DNA from: Sediminibacterium roseum
GTDB lineage: Bacteria > Bacteroidota > Bacteroidia > Chitinophagales > Chitinophagaceae
Direction: 5' to 3'
Length of the DNA stretch: 64,000 bases
Assembly (NCBI RefSeq): GCF_009939005.1
Contig: NZ_JAACJS010000012.1
Coordinates: 124,001 to 188,000 of the forward strand
Below are positions 9,295 through 18,317 of this stretch, one piece after another. The notes beneath the pieces were generated by a model, which saw nothing but the letters and a program-made list of their open reading frames with translations, was not told the DNA's origin and did no database searches. Position 1 is the first letter of the stretch. Each line of letters starts with the position of its first letter. Made by a program: the position numbers and the translations under genes.

Positions 9295-10650
9295 TCAATA
9301 CGCATCCGTTAACGCGAACTTCGGTTTCTTGTACATCCACTGCCCGCTGGTAAAATCAGGGACTTCAACCGTTTTGTTTCCCAGTTCAATGGAACGCTCG
9401 CTCAGCGGTGTGATGGAGCTCCATGCAGCTGCGTCGTACACATCCATGGGTGTGGTTGTTTTGTGTTTGATGGATTCGATGAAACCATGGATCACAAAGA
9501 AATCCATCCCGCCATGTCCGGCGCCTTCGGTTTCTTTGCTCCAGCGAACCCATAAGGGATGATCGTATTTGTCGAGCCATTGTTTCGCATCTTCCCACTG
9601 GTGCGCTTTGGCGGATTTATCCTGTATATAGATGCTTTTGTTTACATCCATCCACAAACCTTCTGTTCCCTGTACACGGAAGCCGAGTGAATAGGGGCGA
9701 GGCAGATTGGTGTCGTGCTGCAATAAGATCGTTTCACCATTTGCGCAGTTGATCGATGTGGTAACCACATCTCCCAATTTGAAATTCACTTTTGCATTGG
9801 GATGACTCTCGCCGCCTTGTTTTACAACGTGGTTGTGCAGTCCCCTTGCTTTTGATGAGAAGGAGCACAACGAAAGAAAACGGTTCCCGTGGTTGATGTT
9901 GATGTACTGTGCTACGGGGCCGATGCCATGTGTAGGATAGAGATCCCCGTTGCGGTGCACAGAATGTTCGGTTCTCCAGTGCGCCTCAGAAAAACCTTTC
10001 TCGCCAAACTCTACACCATGCCCATAAGCATTTACGCCATCGTTGAATTTAACCTCGCGAAGGTCGTGCTGGTACCCGCCCTGCAGGTGTATCATTTCGC
10101 CAAACAATCCCTGCCGAACCATATTCAATACAGCCATTACGTCGCGGCGGTAGCAAACGTTTTCGAGCATCATTACATGCGCCTTGTGTTTTTCTGCAGC
10201 TTTCACCACATCCCAATGGTCTTCGAGGGTGATGCCGATCATTACTTCGCTGCCAACATATTTTACACCGGCATCGAGCGAGCCGATGATCATTTCCTTG
10301 TGCCATTCCCATGGTGTTGCGATCACGATGCCGTCGAGCTGGTGTTTATCGAGCATTTTTTTCCATGCATAATCATCGCCGGTAAAAATTTCCGGCATTT
10401 TTTTACCGCTTTTTGTGATGATGTTTTTTGCTGATGTAAGCATGCGTTCACTGGTATCGCATACGGCAACCAGGTCAACATCGCTTCTGCGCAACAGCAG
10501 ATCGAGGTGGTTCTGCCCGCGCAGGCCAACGCCAATGATGCCTATTTTTACTTTGGCATCTGCTTTTTTTGCAAACAGGTTGGTGATGGGTAAAGCAGCA
10601 ATACCTGCTGCAGTAAGGCTGGTATTCTTAACAAAGTTTCTTCTGTTCAT
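9295..10650 (-). CDS. Gfo/Idh/MocA oxidoreductase, GH109-like
   Basis: 451 residues. A Tat-like leader (NRRNFVKNTSLTAAG) precedes a Rossmann dinucleotide fold (KIGIIGVGLRGQNHLDLLL). The motifs RGQNHL, GDLYPTHGIGPVAQ and VRWSKE are those of glycoside hydrolase family 109, NAD-dependent alpha-N-acetylgalactosaminidases that hydrolyse through a redox cycle. Its best-known member comes from a related phylum member, Elizabethkingia. Export through the Tat route with bound NAD fits the leader. The exact glycosidic substrate is not established. It is convergent with the GH1 gene, 37 bp apart. Confidence 0.85.
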   Translation of the reverse strand: MNRRNFVKNTSLTAAGIAALPITNLFAKKADAKVKIGIIGVGLRGQNHLDLLLRRSDVDLVAVCDTSERMLTSAKNIITKSGKKMPEIFTGDDYAWKKMLDKHQLDGIVIATPWEWHKEMIIGSLDAGVKYVGSEVMIGITLEDHWDVVKAAEKHKAHVMMLENVCYRRDVMAVLNMVRQGLFGEMIHLQGGYQHDLREVKFNDGVNAYGHGVEFGEKGFSEAHWRTEHSVHRNGDLYPTHGIGPVAQYININHGNRFLSLCSFSSKARGLHNHVVKQGGESHPNAKVNFKLGDVVTTSINCANGETILLQHDTNLPRPYSLGFRVQGTEGLWMDVNKSIYIQDKSAKAHQWEDAKQWLDKYDHPLWVRWSKETEGAGHGGMDFFVIHGFIESIKHKTTTPMDVYDAAAWSSITPLSERSIELGNKTVEVPDFTSGQWMYKKPKFALTDAY

Positions 10651-10745
10651 ATGCAGTTTTTGGTCTTGAAAGATAATATTAATCGAACGTTGTTGTAGCG
10701 GATGGCGCAGGTTTTACGAACCGGAGTTTGTACCGCGCCCGGCTG

Positions 10746-11855
10746 TTACACTTTTTTCACACACCTGAACCCGGTATGCTCCAGCCCTGTATCGGGCGAG
10801 CTTCTCATCCTGCGCGATACGCGGTAGCCGCTGCAATAGCTGTCGTTACACAGGAAACTACCTCCACGCAGGATCCGCTTCGGCATCATCGGCTCTGAGG
10901 GGTCATTGCTTTTGTCTGCCCCTTTGGGATCGATGCTGTGTCGGTTTGCCCGCTTGTAATAAGCTGCATCGTACCAATCGCTGCACCATTCCCATACATT
11001 GCCCGCCATATCATACAACCCATAGCCGTTTGCGGCGAATTTTTTTACCGGTGCGAGCGCCAGGTAACCGTCTTTCTTATCGTTGCTGTACGGAAACTTC
11101 CCTTCCCATGTATTGGCTTTTGGTTTACCGGCGTTTACATGTTCGTTTCCCCATGGATAAATGGTATTGATGAGCCCGCCGCGCGCAGCAAATTCCCACT
11201 GCGCTTCGGTGGGCAATTGTTTGCCTGCCCACTTGCAGTAAGCCATGGCATCAAACCAGCTTACCTGTACAACGGGATAGTCTTCCTTTCCTTTGATCGT
11301 GCTGCCCGGTCCTTCGGGATGGCGCCAGTCGGCTCCGGGCACCCATGCCCACCACTGCCCGTAATCATCCAGGTCTACTGCACCCTGGGTTTGTTTAAAA
11401 ACCAGCGAGGCTGCCACGAGCTGGTTGTCCGGCGGCCTTGGCGTTCCTGGTGGGAGCGTTTTTTTCATCTCTTCCCAGTCGGGCTTTCTTTCCGCGGTGG
11501 TGATGTATCCTGTGGCCCTTACAAATTTCTCAAACTCGGCATTCGTTACTTCTGTCCGGTCGATGTAAAATGCGCTTACCGTTACTTCGTGTTTCGGGTA
11601 TTCGTCTGCATTGGCCTGGTTGGTGTCTGCGCCCATGGCAAATGTACCGCCAGGTATCAATACCATGTTTGCGGTTGAAGTATCGCCCGAGGAAAGTACG
11701 GGTGTACTGCTGTCTTTCTGCGGAAAACGCGCAGGCACCTGCATACAGGCATGAACAGAGTCCGGATGCCTCGCAGCTTCTGCTCCTGCGTTTTCTTTGC
11801 AGGAAAACAGCAGGCTGCAAACCGGTAGCAACGAAAGATAAATAGACAGCCTCAC
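10746..11855 (-). CDS. Formylglycine-generating-enzyme (SUMF1/FGE) family lipoprotein
   Basis: 369 residues. LLPVCSLLFSC is a lipoprotein signal. The domain begins at about residue 65 (NMVLIPGGTFAMGAD, then DEYPKHEVTVSAFYIDRTEVTNAEF). The C-terminal block has LRGGSFLCNDSYCSGYR with Cys336 and Cys341 in the same C-x4-C arrangement as the copper-binding active-site pair of aerobic FGE, and ends in HTGFRCVKK. It could therefore be catalytically competent, converting a sulfatase Cys to formylglycine. Many Bacteroidota FGE-fold lipoproteins, such as GldK and GldJ, are structural and lack these cysteines. No sulfatase gene lies in the window. Confidence 0.85.
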   Translation of the reverse strand: MRLSIYLSLLPVCSLLFSCKENAGAEAARHPDSVHACMQVPARFPQKDSSTPVLSSGDTSTANMVLIPGGTFAMGADTNQANADEYPKHEVTVSAFYIDRTEVTNAEFEKFVRATGYITTAERKPDWEEMKKTLPPGTPRPPDNQLVAASLVFKQTQGAVDLDDYGQWWAWVPGADWRHPEGPGSTIKGKEDYPVVQVSWFDAMAYCKWAGKQLPTEAQWEFAARGGLINTIYPWGNEHVNAGKPKANTWEGKFPYSNDKKDGYLALAPVKKFAANGYGLYDMAGNVWEWCSDWYDAAYYKRANRHSIDPKGADKSNDPSEPMMPKRILRGGSFLCNDSYCSGYRVSRRMRSSPDTGLEHTGFRCVKKV

Positions 11856-11910
11856 TTCTCAAAGGTATTGGGAATGGTACAAAAAATCCGTGCATGCCAA
11901 TGTCCTTTTC

Positions 11911-11922
11911 ACAAACGTTTGT
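11911..11922. promoter_or_regulatory. 12-bp palindrome ACAAACGTTTGT
   Basis: A perfect palindrome in the 256-bp divergent gap between the FGE-like and NlpC/P60 genes. A related but imperfect stretch follows at once (GTAAACGGTT). It could be an operator, but nothing ties it to a regulator. The rest of the gap (11856-12111) shows no gene. Confidence 0.25.
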
Positions 11923-12111
11923 AAACGGTTAATAAACTTTTCACAAACAGGTATCCGGCACAAACGAGGGCGGGGCCAACCTCCCCACCATCCGGATCCC
12001 AGCCGGTATCCGGCGAACGGGAATTGCTGGTAGCAGGTTTTTTCGACTGATACAGTTGTTTCATCATCCAAATACGCAAGGTGGCATAACTTTTTATCCT
12101 TCTTTGAAAGA

Positions 12112-12723
12112 ATGAAAAAAAACACGCGATATCTCCTTTTGTTTTGTGCATACGGGTGTTGCTTCTCCTGCGAGATATCGCCGGCAACACAGGCGCCGGT
12201 AACCGATACACTTTTCAAAAATGCGGTTGCGATAGAAAACGATCCTGCTGCCGATACTGCATTGCATACAAACGTGGCGCAATTTAAAAAGCTGTCGTCC
12301 GATTCTGTCATACCCATCCATACCGGCAGCACAAGACCGGATGAGCTGGTGCGCTTTGCAGAAACGCTTATCGGGATACCGTATGTATGGGCGTCGAGCG
12401 ACCCGGCGGTTGGTTTTGATTGCTCGGGATTTATTACGTATGTATTCACCCATTTCAACATCAGCGTGCCGCGCTCTTCGATCGATTTTTTTAATGTAGG
12501 AAGAACGGTGCCGCTGGCAGATGCAAAACGTGGTGATCTTATCCTGTTCACCGGTACCAATCCCATGGAAACGGATATCGGCCACATGGGATTGGTGGTT
12601 TCCAACAATACATCCGGGTTATCGTTCATTCATTCTACCTCCGGGAAGGCAATGGGGGTAACCATCACCCCGTTGAACGAGCAGTACCGGAAAAGGTTTG
12701 TGAGGATCAGCAGGATCTTTTGA
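12112..12723 (+). CDS. NlpC/P60 (C40) cell-wall endopeptidase lipoprotein
   Basis: 203 residues. The leader contains CCFSC, compatible with lipoprotein processing at Cys20. The NlpC/P60 domain covers about residues 78-203, with catalytic Cys104 (GFDCSGFITYVF), His158 (DIGHMGLVV) and a third polar residue His174 (FIHSTSG). These enzymes cleave peptidoglycan stem peptides in the periplasm. A second member occurs in this window at 60377-61126. It is single, divergent from the FGE-like gene, and followed by a bidirectional terminator. Confidence 0.88.
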   Translation: MKKNTRYLLLFCAYGCCFSCEISPATQAPVTDTLFKNAVAIENDPAADTALHTNVAQFKKLSSDSVIPIHTGSTRPDELVRFAETLIGIPYVWASSDPAVGFDCSGFITYVFTHFNISVPRSSIDFFNVGRTVPLADAKRGDLILFTGTNPMETDIGHMGLVVSNNTSGLSFIHSTSGKAMGVTITPLNEQYRKRFVRISRIF

Positions 12724-12752
12724 TCAACTGTTGCCTGACGTTCACCCAAGAA

Positions 12753-12783
12753 AAAAGCGATCGTAAAAATTACGACCGCTTTT
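12753..12783. terminator. Bidirectional hairpin terminator
   Basis: AAAAGCGATCGTA, a 5-nt loop, TACGACCGCTTTT; one mismatch in a 13-bp stem with A and T tracts on either side. It lies between convergent NlpC/P60 and T9SS cargo genes and shares its core with terminators at 14757 and 36698. Confidence 0.75.
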
Positions 12784-12814
12784 AATATCATATCTGAACA
12801 ACTTGCAATGAACG

Positions 12815-14080
12815 TTATTCAACGATCAACTGCTGCGAATAAACGGTTCTGTTAAATACATCCGCCACCTGCACAAAATAAACGCCTTTCGCATGCTGCG
12901 CGGGGAATGTGAATGAGGTGGTGTTTGTTTTCAATCCAACACTTAGTTTTCCTTCAAGAATGGTTTTGCCGTTTGCATCGAGCAACAGCATTTTGTATTC
13001 TCCTTTTTCTTTCATGTTGGTTGTTTTTACCTGGAACCTTCCCCGGCGGTCGATCGGGTTAGGGAAGATGCTGATCTCCGGCACATTGTTCCCCTCTGCT
13101 TCCACGGTTTGTGTAAACGCTACCTGGTTTTTCGTCACCGTTGGTGTTTTCTGGAACAGCAGGTTGCTGCTGGCCATGTCTGATACATTGCCGAGGTTCT
13201 GTATATTGAAGTTCACCGGCACGGCTTCGAGCGTTGCCATTTTTACTTTATAGATCGGCGAAAACTTCTTTCCGTAAGATTGCCCGCAGCTCACCAGCAG
13301 GTCTCCATTCTCATCAACCGATGCGCCGTTTGAAGTGAATTCTTCGGGCAGGTTTTTGATCGCCCCGATGTAATCCACTTTCTTGCTGGGCAGGCTGATC
13401 CTGAATACATGGTTGTGCAAGGCAATAAGGTACAGGCTGCCATCTGCCGCCGCTACCATATCGCCTCCCCATGAGGTACAGCTGGAGCGTACCAATACCT
13501 GGTTTTTCGGGTTGTCTACCAATACGCCCAGGTCCTGTATCACCGGCGTACCCTGCGTTGTGAACTTGATGAGGTGTTCGCCATCGTTCGTCAATGCATA
13601 TCCAAATCCGTCCGCGCCGATCGCCATACGCGTTACCTGGTTGGCAACATCGTCTTTGCCGTGCAACAGGTTGATGGATTGGTTCTGCAGGCAGGTGAAG
13701 GATGGGCCCTGTTCATTCAGATCCATGTACCTCAGTTCCGATTGTTGCAGCGGGATGTAAAAAAGACGGTTGCTTCTGGCATCGTATGCTGCCGCGGCAA
13801 CGGATCCGCCGAGGGGCGACTGGCTCTGGTTGTCGCCGTCTTTCAGCTCGCTTTTGTCGTACGATTTGAAACCGTTGTTGCGGATGGAATATTTTTTAGG
13901 AGATGCGGCGTCGAACAGGTCATCAATGGTTTTACCGGTGCCCAGGTCTACCGAGGTAACGCGGTTGTACATCAATGGCGCGGCCGTGTTGGCGGTGATG
14001 ATAAATGTCTTTTTGGAAACAGGCTGTGCAAAAGCGGCACAGGCGGCAAAACACAAGGCAGCAGTAGTAAAAACTTTCAT
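12815..14080 (-). CDS. T9SS type A sorting-domain protein
   Basis: 421 residues. A Sec signal peptide (LCFAACAAFAQ) is followed by a body of beta-propeller-like repeats with segments such as LFYIPLQQSELRYMD and GSLYLIALHNHVFRI, and a C-terminal type IX sorting domain starting ISIFPNPIDRRGRFQV and ending in GVYFVQVADVF and the final strand. The protein should be exported by Sec, carried across the outer membrane by the type IX system, and have its C-terminal domain removed. The function of the propeller-like part is unknown. Confidence 0.85.
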   Translation of the reverse strand: MKVFTTAALCFAACAAFAQPVSKKTFIITANTAAPLMYNRVTSVDLGTGKTIDDLFDAASPKKYSIRNNGFKSYDKSELKDGDNQSQSPLGGSVAAAAYDARSNRLFYIPLQQSELRYMDLNEQGPSFTCLQNQSINLLHGKDDVANQVTRMAIGADGFGYALTNDGEHLIKFTTQGTPVIQDLGVLVDNPKNQVLVRSSCTSWGGDMVAAADGSLYLIALHNHVFRISLPSKKVDYIGAIKNLPEEFTSNGASVDENGDLLVSCGQSYGKKFSPIYKVKMATLEAVPVNFNIQNLGNVSDMASSNLLFQKTPTVTKNQVAFTQTVEAEGNNVPEISIFPNPIDRRGRFQVKTTNMKEKGEYKMLLLDANGKTILEGKLSVGLKTNTTSFTFPAQHAKGVYFVQVADVFNRTVYSQQLIVE

Positions 14081-14295
14081 AATTCGTATGGGTTTGAATA
14101 CAGTTTTGGTTTTTTTGGAATTCCGGAATAGGGGTTTCGGAATAAAGCGGAGATTGGTGGTATAAAATTATGGTTTCTGTGGTATTTTCAACAGAAAATA
14201 AATCCACAGATCTTTTACTAGTTTTACATTGGCTGCCGGTAGATAACACTGCTGTTTTGGTAGATGAAAGCCGGATCCGTTTCAAAATAAAATCT

Positions 14296-14724
14296 ATGCG
14301 TAAGCTTTTTGTTGTGCTCACCGCCTGTTTTTTTGCACTCTCTGCCCGGTCGCAGACCACGGTTGCACCGGTGAATGATATTGATAAGATCGCCGGTTTT
14401 ACCAACATCAATTACGATTTCGGCCGCATCCCGTCGCACAAACCGGTAGAGTACAACGTGACCATCAAAAACACCGGTAAAGACACCCTTGTTCTCAAAG
14501 AAGTAAAAGCAGGCTGCGGTTGCACCACTCCCAAATACCGCGCAAACGAAAAGATATTGCCTGGCAGGTCCACTTTTATCACCCTCGGATTTAACGGCGA
14601 TGCGGTGGGCCAGTTTGAACGAACGGTAGATATCCTGTTTAACGACGGCAGCCTGGTGAAACAGGCGAAATTTCATGGCGTTGCGGTGGCAGATTCCACA
14701 ACAACGAATATACAGCGGAGATAA
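14296..14724 (+). CDS. DUF1573 domain secreted protein
   Basis: 142 residues from the ATG at 14296, chosen because it starts a clean signal peptide (LFVVLTACFFALSARSQ); the frame is open from 14170. The mature part is a single DUF1573/ASH-like beta domain with INYDFGRIPSHKPVEYNV, IKNTGKDTLVLKEVKAGCGCT and FNGDAVGQFERTVDI. The KAGCGCT motif is shared with the second DUF1573 protein at 40164. Periplasmic or outer-membrane location is likely; the role is not established. Confidence 0.85.
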   Translation: MRKLFVVLTACFFALSARSQTTVAPVNDIDKIAGFTNINYDFGRIPSHKPVEYNVTIKNTGKDTLVLKEVKAGCGCTTPKYRANEKILPGRSTFITLGFNGDAVGQFERTVDILFNDGSLVKQAKFHGVAVADSTTTNIQRR

Positions 14725-14756
14725 GGAGCCCATCGTTTGCAGTCGCCTGACAAAAG

Positions 14757-14790
14757 AAAAGCGATCACAACACCGGTTGTGATCGCTTTT
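14757..14790. terminator. Strong bidirectional hairpin terminator
   Basis: A perfect 11-bp stem GCGATCACAAC / GTTGTGATCGC with a 4-nt loop (ACCG), extended by AAAA on the left and TTTT on the right. It serves convergent DUF1573 and ndk. Confidence 0.9.
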
Positions 14791-14814
14791 TATGTTGTGG
14801 GGCTGTGGCCCGGA

Positions 14815-15231
14815 TTAAAACCTTTCCAGTTTAGAGAAGAAGAAATCTCCTTCAATTGCTGCGTTCTCGTCGCTGTCGCTTCCGTGAACCGCGTTTTCGC
14901 CTACTGATGCTGCATATAATTTGCGGATGGTGCCTTCTTCTGCCTGGGCAGGATTGGTGGCGCCGATCAGTTTGCGGAAATCAGCTACTGCGTTTTCTTT
15001 TTCGAGGATCGCTGCCACGATAGGGCCGCTGCTCATGAATTCAACCAGTTCGCCGTAAAAAGGCCTTTCCTTGTGGATTTCGTAAAACAAACCAGCCTGC
15101 TCGGCGGTCAGTTTTGTCCATTTCATCGCTTTCACGGTAAATCCTGCCTTCACGATATGGTTCAGGATAGCGCCGGTATCGCCTTTCCTGGTAGCGTCCG
15201 GTTTGATCATGGTAAATGTTCTGTTGCTCAT
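14815..15231 (-). CDS. ndk: Nucleoside diphosphate kinase
   Basis: 138 residues, the usual length. Catalytic His116 lies in NAVHGSDS, and the N-terminal [10 protein letters not shown] and central [16 protein letters not shown] blocks are conserved. It transfers the gamma-phosphate from ATP to nucleoside diphosphates in the cytoplasm through a phospho-histidine. It is a single gene divergent from the NrnA-like gene. A perfect TAnnTTTG box (TACTTTTG, minus strand 15261-15254) lies about 25 bp upstream of the ATG. Confidence 0.98.
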   Translation of the reverse strand: MSNRTFTMIKPDATRKGDTGAILNHIVKAGFTVKAMKWTKLTAEQAGLFYEIHKERPFYGELVEFMSSGPIVAAILEKENAVADFRKLIGATNPAQAEEGTIRKLYAASVGENAVHGSDSDENAAIEGDFFFSKLERF

Positions 15232-15253
15232 AAAGTTTTATAAAATTTCGCGG

Positions 15254-15261
15254 CAAAAGTA
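15254..15261 (-). promoter_or_regulatory. Bacteroidota -7 box for ndk
   Basis: TACTTTTG on the minus strand matches TAnnTTTG exactly. No good TTTG -33 element lies at the usual 17-23 nt spacing, so support is from the -7 box and position only. Confidence 0.45.
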
Positions 15262-15323
15262 AGCATTCGGGGGCCGTTTCGGAGATTATCAACAGCGTTT
15301 TTTGTTAAACGGTTACAAATTGA

Positions 15324-15355
15324 TTTGATAGAATAGCGTGGAAACCGCAATTTTG
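15324..15355 (+). promoter_or_regulatory. Probable promoter for the NrnA-like gene
   Basis: TTTG at 15324-15327, a 20-nt spacer, then CAATTTTG at 15348-15355 (TAnnTTTG with one change). The ATG is at 15366, which predicts a 5' leader of only a few bases. Confidence 0.5.
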
Positions 15356-15365
15356 CCGCCACCGT

Positions 15366-16373
15366 ATGCAGCCAGTAGAACTTTTTTACCCCCAGCTCAA
15401 CACCCCCGCCAAAGCGGTCGTTACCATGCACCAGAAACCCGATGGCGATGCAATGGGGTCGGCGCTGGGCCTCTATCATTTCCTGGTGGCGCTGGGGCAT
15501 GAGGCAACCGTTATCTCACCCACCAACTGGGCCAATTTTCTCGACTGGATGCCCGGTGTGGACAAAGTGATCGATTTTGAACAGCAGAAAGAAAAATCGA
15601 TCGGCATCATCAATGCGGCGGATATGATCTTCTGCCTCGATTTCAATGTGCTCCACCGCACCAAACACATGGAGCAGCCCCTGCTGCAGGCGCAGTGTAC
15701 CAAGATCCTCATCGATCACCACGAACAGCCGCAGGAAGAAGCGTTTACCTATGGCGTAAGCAATACCGCCAAAAGTTCCACCTGCGAAATGGTGTACGAT
15801 TTTATTGTTGGATCGGGGCATGCCGACAAACTCAATCCAGACATTGCGGAGTGTTTGTATACCGGCGTTATGACGGATACCGGCTCTTTCCGTTTTCCTG
15901 CAACCACCGCATCGGTACACAGGATGATCGCCCACCTGAAAGACATTGGCCTTACACATACGCGGGTGCACGACCAGGTTTACGATAATTTTCTTGAGAA
16001 CCGCCTGCGTTTCATAGGCCATGCTTTGGTGAACAGGATGGAGGTGCTGTACGAATACAATACCGCATTGATGTATATTACACGGGCCGATCTCCAGCGC
16101 TTCAACATCAAAACGGGCGATACGGAGGGTTTGGTGAATTACCTGCTCACGATACAGGGCATCAAATTCGGGGCACTGGTGATCGACAGGGATGGCGAAC
16201 GCAAATGGAGCTTCCGCAGCAAGGGCTCGTTTGATGTGAATACGTTTGCACGCAAACATTTCAATGGCGGCGGGCATGTGAACGCAGCCGGCGGCGGCAG
16301 TTACGACAGCCTGGAAGAAAATGTGAAACAATTCAAAGAAATAATCAAAGGGTACCAGAGTCAATTACAATAA
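15366..16373 (+). CDS. DHH-family phosphoesterase, NrnA-like nanoRNase/pAp phosphatase
   Basis: 335 residues. The DHH domain shows HQKPDGDAMGSALGLY, FCLDFNV, LIDHHEQP (about residue 116) and TGVMTDTGSF; the DHHA1 domain ends in GGGHVNAAGGG (about residue 301). This arrangement is that of NrnA, which degrades 2-5 nt RNAs and dephosphorylates 3'-phosphoadenosine 5'-phosphate. Bacteroidota have other oligoribonuclease-type enzymes, so the main substrate is an inference. It is 9 bp upstream of an FKBP lipoprotein gene, and they are probably cotranscribed. Confidence 0.92.
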   Translation: MQPVELFYPQLNTPAKAVVTMHQKPDGDAMGSALGLYHFLVALGHEATVISPTNWANFLDWMPGVDKVIDFEQQKEKSIGIINAADMIFCLDFNVLHRTKHMEQPLLQAQCTKILIDHHEQPQEEAFTYGVSNTAKSSTCEMVYDFIVGSGHADKLNPDIAECLYTGVMTDTGSFRFPATTASVHRMIAHLKDIGLTHTRVHDQVYDNFLENRLRFIGHALVNRMEVLYEYNTALMYITRADLQRFNIKTGDTEGLVNYLLTIQGIKFGALVIDRDGERKWSFRSKGSFDVNTFARKHFNGGGHVNAAGGGSYDSLEENVKQFKEIIKGYQSQLQ

Positions 16374-16382
16374 AATCAAACG

Positions 16383-17312
16383 ATGAGAACAATTGTCACG
16401 CTTTTTTTAGCGATCGTACTGTTTACAAGCTGTAACCAGTATAAAAAAACACCGTCCGGTCTTGCGTATAAGATCACGAAGGGCGATGGTAAAGTGAAGA
16501 TGAAGAATGGTATGTTTATCAAATACCATATCGAGTACAAGGTGCCGCCAAAAGATTCTGTGTTCAGTTCTTCTTTCGCGCACGTGCCTGCGTTCATGCT
16601 GATCGATACCTCGCGCCCGTCGAAACACAACTTTACGGAACTGATCCTGCAATGCGCCATCGGCGACAAGATCGATTTTACCATGAGCGTGGATACACTG
16701 CAGAAACTGGGCATGCTCCAGTACAATGAAATATTCCACCCGAGAGATATGATCAAGGGCCGTGTTGAGTTCCTCAAAGCTTACAATACACAGGAAGAAG
16801 CCATTGCCGACCGCAACAAGGAGATCGAAACCGAACTCGCAAGGGAAAAGAAAGATGTGGCCGCTTACACAGCTTCCAAAAACATCAAAACACAGTCTAC
16901 CGAATCAGGCGCCCTGGTAGAAGTACAAAATGCGGGTGATGTTACCAGCAAGGCCGATACCGGCAAATGGGTAAGCGTCCGTTACAAGGGAACTTTGATG
17001 AAAGGAAACGGTTTGCCATTCGACACGAACATGGATCCTGCCACCCCGGGCAAGCCATTGCTGGTGGTGCATGTTGGTTCTGTGAACACGCCCAACAGCG
17101 TAATTCCTGGCCTCGACCAGGCGCTCCGCTTTTTTGGCAAAGGCGGTAAGGGTCGCGTATTCATTCCTGCGATGGCAGGTTATGGCGATATGGGCAGCCC
17201 GCCTGTGATCCCGCAATACGCAAACCTCATCTTCGATTTTGAAGTGGTAGACGTAGCCAGCGCAAACCCACAGGCCGCCCCGGTAATGCCGCAGGGTGCT
17301 CCCAATAGATAA
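16383..17312 (+). CDS. FKBP-type peptidyl-prolyl isomerase lipoprotein
   Basis: 309 residues. The signal peptide has lipobox LFTSC. An N-terminal FKBP-like half (residues ~25-140) and a C-terminal FKBP half (~175-300; GKWVSVRYKGTLMKG, VIPGLDQALRFFGKGGKG, FIPAMAGYGD) are joined by a charged helix rich in Glu and Lys. The C-terminal half has the family's usual Y-GY-D pattern. It would assist folding of exported proteins in the periplasm. It resembles the GldI-type FKBP lipoproteins of gliding bacteria, but I do not claim that identity. Confidence 0.88.
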   Translation: MRTIVTLFLAIVLFTSCNQYKKTPSGLAYKITKGDGKVKMKNGMFIKYHIEYKVPPKDSVFSSSFAHVPAFMLIDTSRPSKHNFTELILQCAIGDKIDFTMSVDTLQKLGMLQYNEIFHPRDMIKGRVEFLKAYNTQEEAIADRNKEIETELAREKKDVAAYTASKNIKTQSTESGALVEVQNAGDVTSKADTGKWVSVRYKGTLMKGNGLPFDTNMDPATPGKPLLVVHVGSVNTPNSVIPGLDQALRFFGKGGKGRVFIPAMAGYGDMGSPPVIPQYANLIFDFEVVDVASANPQAAPVMPQGAPNR

Positions 17313-17348
17313 TCAGACAGGCAAATAAAAAGAGCAAGGACTAATTTC

Positions 17349-17380
17349 AAAAAAGGCACCGGTTTTCCCGGTGCCTTTTT
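17349..17380. terminator. Strong bidirectional hairpin terminator
   Basis: AAAAGGCACCGG, a 5-6 nt T-rich loop, CCGGTGCCTTTTT. It lies between the convergent FKBP and folP genes. Confidence 0.9.
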
Positions 17381-17423
17381 GTATGTCAATCATTTCCTGC
17401 AAAGGAATTGAGCGCTTTCTGCT

Positions 17424-18248
17424 TTACTTTAAAAAGTTCGTAAGCCGCACCGCTTCCATTGCTTCCTTTACATCATGCACGCGAAGGATGTTTGCGCCTT
17501 TGAGCAGGCCGGCGGTATTGAGAACGGTGGTTCCGTTGAGCGCCTCCTCCGGGGTGATGCCCAGTGTTCTGTAAATGGTCGATTTTCTTGAAATGCCCAG
17601 CAGCAAAGGCTTCCGGAGAATGGCGAATGCATCGAGCTCTTTGAGGAGCTGAAAATTATGTGTGCTGTTCTTGCTGAAACCGAAGCCCGGGTCGATGATC
17701 ACGTCGTGTATACCGGCTTTGGTACAGGCATCGATCCTTTCGATGAAATAATCAAGGACCTCGGCGGTCACATCCCGGTACGATGGATCGCTGTGCATCG
17801 TTTGCGGCGTTCCCTTCAGGTGCATGCAAACATAAGGCACGCGCAACTGCGCCACCGTGGCGAGCATCTGGTCATCGAAACGGCCTCCGCTGACGTCGTT
17901 CACAAGATCGGCGCCTGCTTCTACTGCCTGCATCGCTACAGCTGCATGGTAGGTATCTATCGAAACAAAACTTTCCGGGAACTCTTTTTTGATGGCGCTG
18001 ATGGCGCCCGTTACGCGCGTGGCTTCCTCCTGGGGCGGTAACTGCACGGCGCCGGGGCGGGTACTCTGTCCGCCGATATCAAGAATAGCAGCGCCCTGGC
18101 GCAGCATCCGTTCTGCCGTTTGCAGCACATTGCCCGTCGTTTCTGCACGGCTGTTGCCGTAGAACGAATCCGGTGTCGTATTGATGATGCCCATCACCAC
18201 GGGCGCATCTATTGTCAATAATCTTCCTTTACAATTAAGTGTGAACAT
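17424..18248 (-). CDS. folP: Dihydropteroate synthase
   Basis: 274 residues with the two family signatures, VMGIINTTPDSFYGNSR at the N-terminus and AILDIGGQSTRPGA, plus DLVNDVSGGRFD, DVIIDPGFGFSKN and GISRKSTI. It condenses para-aminobenzoate with dihydropterin pyrophosphate in folate synthesis and is the sulfonamide target. It is a single gene divergent from the DUF1599 gene. Confidence 0.97.
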   Translation of the reverse strand: MFTLNCKGRLLTIDAPVVMGIINTTPDSFYGNSRAETTGNVLQTAERMLRQGAAILDIGGQSTRPGAVQLPPQEEATRVTGAISAIKKEFPESFVSIDTYHAAVAMQAVEAGADLVNDVSGGRFDDQMLATVAQLRVPYVCMHLKGTPQTMHSDPSYRDVTAEVLDYFIERIDACTKAGIHDVIIDPGFGFSKNSTHNFQLLKELDAFAILRKPLLLGISRKSTIYRTLGITPEEALNGTTVLNTAGLLKGANILRVHDVKEAMEAVRLTNFLK

Positions 18249-18317
18249 ACACGGATTCAGTTATCTTGCATTCGCTTCAAAGATATTACCAAACGGATTA
18301 AAGCACGGTGTTTTAAA

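Noticed and set aside
11859-12629. 256-codon minus-strand open frame across the FGE-NlpC gap
   Set aside because: It is mostly the complement of the NlpC/P60 gene; no start context and no family match.
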